From positions 8,499,001 through 8,563,000 of the forward strand of contig JAIUCV010000002.1 in the NCBI GenBank assembly GCA_026724425.1: 64,000 bases of DNA. Direction: 5' to 3'. The stretch's first letter is position 1. Every line of letters begins with the position of its first letter. Both the position numbers and the translations under genes were made by a program. The notes under the pieces were generated by a model, which searched no databases, was not told the DNA's origin, and saw only the letters and a list, made by a program, of their open reading frames with translations. Shown in pieces: positions 59,953 through 64,000 of this stretch. This DNA is from Erythrophleum ivorense. Its lineage: Eukaryota > Streptophyta > Magnoliopsida > Fabales > Fabaceae.

Positions 59953-60504
59953 ATGGCCCCAGACCCAAACAAGGCAGATCAACTGGTAGGGTCCTACGCA
60001 AACAGCAGTGAGCACATAGCTCCAAAGGATGGTCTTGAAAGAACAATATCTGACATAACGTTTGAACTAAAACAACAAGGCATAGAAGATGAAGGGCCGG
60101 CATCCACTTGGGCGGCAGAGAATCCCAAATGCGAGTGTTGTGGAATGTCCGAGGAGTGCACCGTAGAATACATAAACCACGTGCGCCACAGGTTCTGGGG
60201 AAAATTCATATGCGGCTTGTGTGGGGAAGCTGTGAATGAAGAGATGGAGAAGAATGGTGGGAAGGGAGAGGAAGCATTGGAAGAGCACATTAACGCATGT
60301 GTCAAGTTCAATAGGATCGGTAGGTCGTATCCTGTGTTGTACCAGGCTGAGGCCATCAAAGAGATATTGAAGAAAAGTTCAAGAAGCGGGGCGAAGTCTG
60401 TGACTCCTTCGGATAAGGTTGCTCAAAAGAAGAGTGGGATCGCCAGGAGCTCAAGTTGTATTCCAGCAATCACCCGAGGCACCATCGACAACGTCGGGTC
60501 TTGA
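59953..60504 (+). CDS. DUF1677 family protein
   Basis: Intronless, 183 residues. The ATG at 59953 is the first in the frame. The central DUF1677 domain shows the family cysteines in CECCGMSEEC (60-69) and CGLCGEAV (87-94), with the conserved block TVEYINHVRHRFWGKFICG between them, then EEHINACVKFNR (His112, Cys116). The Cys/His pattern suggests a small zinc-binding fold. The tail is basic and serine-rich (KKSSRSGAKSV, ARSSSCIPAITRG). The family is plant-specific and its biochemical function is not established. The region from about 10 to 55 is probably disordered. Confidence 0.9.
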   Translation: MAPDPNKADQLVGSYANSSEHIAPKDGLERTISDITFELKQQGIEDEGPASTWAAENPKCECCGMSEECTVEYINHVRHRFWGKFICGLCGEAVNEEMEKNGGKGEEALEEHINACVKFNRIGRSYPVLYQAEAIKEILKKSSRSGAKSVTPSDKVAQKKSGIARSSSCIPAITRGTIDNVGS

Positions 60505-62120
60505 TCAACTAGGTTTGCGGCTTATATATATAATTAAATATATACTCAACATTTCATCGTACAACCCTAGATTTCCACTAGGAGTCCACAATTTTTAGTC
60601 ACCACACCATATTGTCCCATCACTAGTAGTTATTTTAATTTATTAGGTTTCTCTCACAGTTGTAATCCAATGTAACTATTTTGGATGAGATCCTCTGGAG
60701 TAAGAATATCTTTGAAGTAGTGAATTATCTCTATGTGTGTGTGTTTTTTTTGTAATATATAAATTTTATTTTTATTTTTAAAAGTGTGTCTTCTGTCTCT
60801 TATTTTATGCATTTCAAAGAATCTTTCAGAAGATCCATATTCAATTATTTTTCCCCGAGCTATGAGAGTTTTAGGGGTAAGTGTACTTGCTGTACTGTTC
60901 CTTTTATTTATATCCTAGGCAAAAGTTGTATCTTCTTACTTTGTAACTTATTAGGTTAGCAGAGTAATGCTAACGATATACTTCTTTTTTTTCACAAAAA
61001 CTTATTCGTATTCATCCCTTAATTTGTATGTATCATTGGATATCACTGGCCCGCAGGTAGTTGATTCGGCACACCGGGAGAAATCCCATAACCCTGTACA
61101 CATGATCAGTGTGAATTTTTATGACAAAAGTGGGTTTAGCATTGACATTTGATGTGTACTGATCTGAAACTCTGACTCTTGGCAGAATACAATTTCGAAG
61201 GTTTTTTTGAATTAGAACAAGTATTTTTAATTACATGCATTCCTCAATTCTTAATTAATCATCGAAATTTAAAGATTAAAATTAACTAATCATTGACAAA
61301 CAGGGAAGAGTAAGATACACAAGCAGATATAATAATATATACCGAAATTAACAGATTTAATTAGTCATAAAGGACAAGTGAGTAGATATTCTCTCAAGAT
61401 TATCCAAAACAAAGTTTGAGGATGATTTAACAGTAATAAATCTATAAATTGTTTTTTTTGGGGGGGGGGGGGTTCGTTCTAGTAAGAAAATCTCATCTAA
61501 CTTCCCTTTATATATGTTAAACTTTAAGAAACCTCAAGCACCCTGTGTGTACAGTTTAAGGAAAGCAATATTACCCTGAACTATTAGATATCTCAATCCT
61601 TTATCATGCTCATGCTGGAGCTGCACATGGCACTCATCAGAATAAGAGCTCAAATGAGTTCCTTTAATTTGTTACAGTAGGAAATAATAAATATCGCACT
61701 ACTAGCACGACGTATATTTCTTGCTTGCGTCTTAATTAATTAACATATTTTGTCGTTGAGCTATTTAGTGGGGAGGCACTTGACTCTTTCCGTGTCTTTC
61801 TGCGCATGCAGGCAGTAAGAGACTCAACAAAAGCAAATGGGAAAGTGGTCTCGGATGCGTCCCGCGAAATTGACAAATACTACTCTTTTGAAGAAGACCA
61901 AATATTGCTACAAAGCAACCTCAATATATCGTCAATATTGTGGATTGACGTAGGACACTGCACCTCAGCTTACATTATTGAATTTCAAGAATGTGTTATT
62001 GTGGAAATTAAGTGAGATTTTAGGGCTTTATTCTGAAGCTGAAAAAAGACTAGCTGGGGTGAGATTACAAATTATATATAGTGCATGTTTAGATATGTTT
62101 TACGAAACTGGAGAGAAGTA
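60505..62120. other. Intergenic DNA downstream of the DUF1677 gene
   Basis: 3' flank of the DUF1677 gene, then AT-rich DNA. T(8)G(13) tract at 61452-61472. An open stretch at 61806-62015 (+) is preceded by an acceptor-like gcatgcag but has no recognised homology. No secure gene. Confidence 0.45.
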
Positions 62121-62318
62121 CTAATTTTTTGCTTCTTGCAAACCATGATTTCTTCTTTGCAAATCGTGATTTTCTTTTTGTAAACGTCCATCCAAACATG
62201 TTAATAGCCATGTTTGAACTCTCGTTGGGAAATTAGTTAAAGCGGGTGCAAATCCCTCGGTTTTATAAGTAATGCAGACAAACAAAATTAGCAGAGAAAG
62301 AAGGCAAAATGGCTTCAT
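62121..62318 (-). CDS. Possible small secreted peptide, 65 residues, unconfirmed
   Basis: The ATG at 62316-62318 begins MKPFCLLSLLILFVCITY, a good signal-peptide-like hydrophobic start. It is followed by about 43 residues with a short repeat near the end (ENHDLQRRNHGLQEAKN, from a tandem repeat of about 21 bp at 62134-62180). There is one cysteine in the mature part. No family recognised. It could be a real small secreted peptide or a chance frame in AT-rich DNA. Confidence 0.25.
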   Translation of the reverse strand: MKPFCLLSLLILFVCITYKTEGFAPALTNFPTRVQTWLLTCLDGRLQKENHDLQRRNHGLQEAKN

Positions 62319-64000
62319 GGAATCCAAGTTTCCTCTACATTTTTAAATATATGCAAGGAGTGCACTCTTTACATCAACTATTTAAATTAGATTTGAATAA
62401 TTTATTTTTTTTATTTTATGGATTTTAATTTTTTATTTTAAATGAAACAGAGTATAAAATAAAAATAATTTTTAACTGTAAATTTAACAAAAATAATAAT
62501 TTAAATTATAAAAGTTAAAAATTAAAAAAATTTGAAATCTAAATTGTCTAAATAAAGTTCAAATTATTCAGATAAAAGGTGCACATCCCTTAAATAAAAG
62601 TGTAGAGAAAGAGGATCCTGGCATATTCATATTAAAATTCGGTGCTCCTATGTCTATACATAGAGGGCAATAATGGCTGATTCCCTAACGCTGTTAATTT
62701 ACCAATGAAATGGATTGGCCCAGTATCATATACGACAGGAGTTTGAGACGCCTTGTATAAATCTAATGACCTCAAATCTGGAGGACATAAGGTTAATTAG
62801 TTAATAACAGTTCTTAAATATATATAATTTTATTATTACAAAAAATATATAATGGTCGAGTATTTCTTTTTCACGTGACAAAGAACAGCTTGAATTGAAA
62901 AAGTTTTTTTTGGGGTTAATTATTCACACTTTTCGTCACTAAAACGTACTTAGCATAATTAACATTCAAGTATTGATTGGACGGACAACATTACTAGGAA
63001 CAAAAAATTTAAAAGTTTTTTTAGAAGTGTAAGTTATGATAATTTGAACCAATAAGATTCCAACATGTGATATGAATGATAAAATATATTTATTTAATTA
63101 TCTCTTTAAAATTGCATCTTTGTTATTTAAATACAAAATATTATATATAAAAATATATAAATAATATATATGTATATATGTACACAATTTAATTATTTAT
63201 AAATATATTTTTAATATTTATTACTTTATTTTTATTAATAATTATATTAAATATATTTTAAAGATATATATTTTGTATAAATTTCAAATTATACATATCT
63301 TAATTCAATTAGGGCAAAATTAATAATTATTTTATTTGTTTTCTTATTATTTAAAAAATTCATATAATCTAAATAAATAGATGTATCACAATTAACTACA
63401 AAATATTAAAATATTATATTGACTCTATTAAAATGAGATAATTAAATTTGAATATTAATTAAATTTTAAATTATATTTTACATATAATATTATGTCATAA
63501 ATCATTTTTTATTAAATTTTATTGGAAAATAGTAAGGAGGTATGCTATTAAGTCATATAAGTCAAAAAAACTTTTCCTAATTTTATTATTATAGTTATAA
63601 ATTAACTTAAACCATTAAATTACTCTATAATAGAATTGTACTTAATTGATAATTTTATATTGGCCATTGATGTATTAATAGTTTACATTATAATAATTAT
63701 ATATTTGAGATTATTAAATTTAACATAATAATTGATAGATATAAAAACATCTATAATTAAATATTTTAAAAATTTAACAAACTAGATAATCCAAGTGTAA
63801 GATCGATAAAGTGATGACCATAAAATGCATGCGTCTACAGACATCTTTATTATATTTTCAATGTTTTTAAGCTTCTACAATGATTAAATAAGAATATAAA
63901 GTATCAAATACTTTCTATATGTCATGAAATTAATATTATTAATGCCTAAGTTACTAGTTATTAAAGTGTATTAGGGAAACTAATATATTTAAATAAGAAT
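62319..64000. other. AT-rich intergenic DNA to the right edge
   Basis: No gene recognised. 63060-63980 is extremely AT-rich. A less AT-rich stretch at 62590-62790 has no coding features. Confidence 0.5.

Noticed and set aside
61806..62015. Open frame preceded by an acceptor-like gcatgcag
   Set aside because: No homology, no matching upstream exon, and composition typical of non-coding DNA; not called as a gene.
1..64000. CRISPR arrays, bacterial defence systems, prophage, operons
   Set aside because: Gene structure and families are those of a plant nuclear genome; no spaced repeat array or bacterial-type gene cluster is present.
1..64000. tRNA and rRNA genes
   Set aside because: None was recognised by eye. 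A tRNAscan or covariance-model search could still find one.

Overview
The window is plant nuclear DNA, almost certainly from a eudicot. It has AT-rich intergenic DNA, many small exons joined by GT-AG introns, plant-specific gene families (SAWADEE, DUF1677, MLK/PPK kinases) and degraded Ty1/copia and LINE retroelements. Nothing in it looks bacterial: there are no operons, no CRISPR array and no prophage. I could not name the species.

Layout. (1) 2-1924, + strand: 3' part of a cereblon (CRBN) homologue. (2) 3891-7733, - strand: complete 18-exon NADP-dependent malic enzyme with one in-frame TGA in exon 8. (3) 11855-13306, - strand: intronless gene for a secreted leucine-rich-repeat protein. About 300 bp upstream of it lies a relic copy of the malic enzyme promoter and first codons (about 13620-14110). 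(4) 18359-21891, + strand: nine-exon SHH1/DTF1-like homeodomain plus SAWADEE protein. (5) 25054-30011, - strand: 16-exon MLK/PPK (EL1-like) casein-kinase-I-type kinase. (6) 37051-37554 and 45557-46048, + strand: two intronless paralogues of the lachrymatory-factor-synthase-like START/Bet v 1 family, with an old Ty1/copia element (38618-43327, - strand) between them. (7) 47392-51535, - strand: seven-exon monoacylglycerol-lipase-like alpha/beta hydrolase. (8) About 53.6-58.1 kb: TE-derived stretch with an orphan exon-like fragment, a LINE RNase H fragment and an LTR-like direct repeat pair. (9) 59953-60504, + strand: DUF1677 gene. The rest is AT-rich intergenic DNA with microsatellites and T(n)G(n) tracts.

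The genes look like independent housekeeping or regulatory loci rather than a cluster. SHH1 (RNA-directed DNA methylation, H3K9me2 reader) and MLK/PPK (histone and photoreceptor kinase) both act on chromatin, but nothing in the sequence ties them together. The points most worth following are the malic enzyme nonsense codon, the duplicated malic enzyme promoter now upstream of the LRR gene, the LFS-like pair with a retrotransposon between them, and the complex LTR arrangement at 54.9-58.0 kb. All exon borders were assigned by eye from splice sites, reading phase and family similarity. No transcript data or database search was available.
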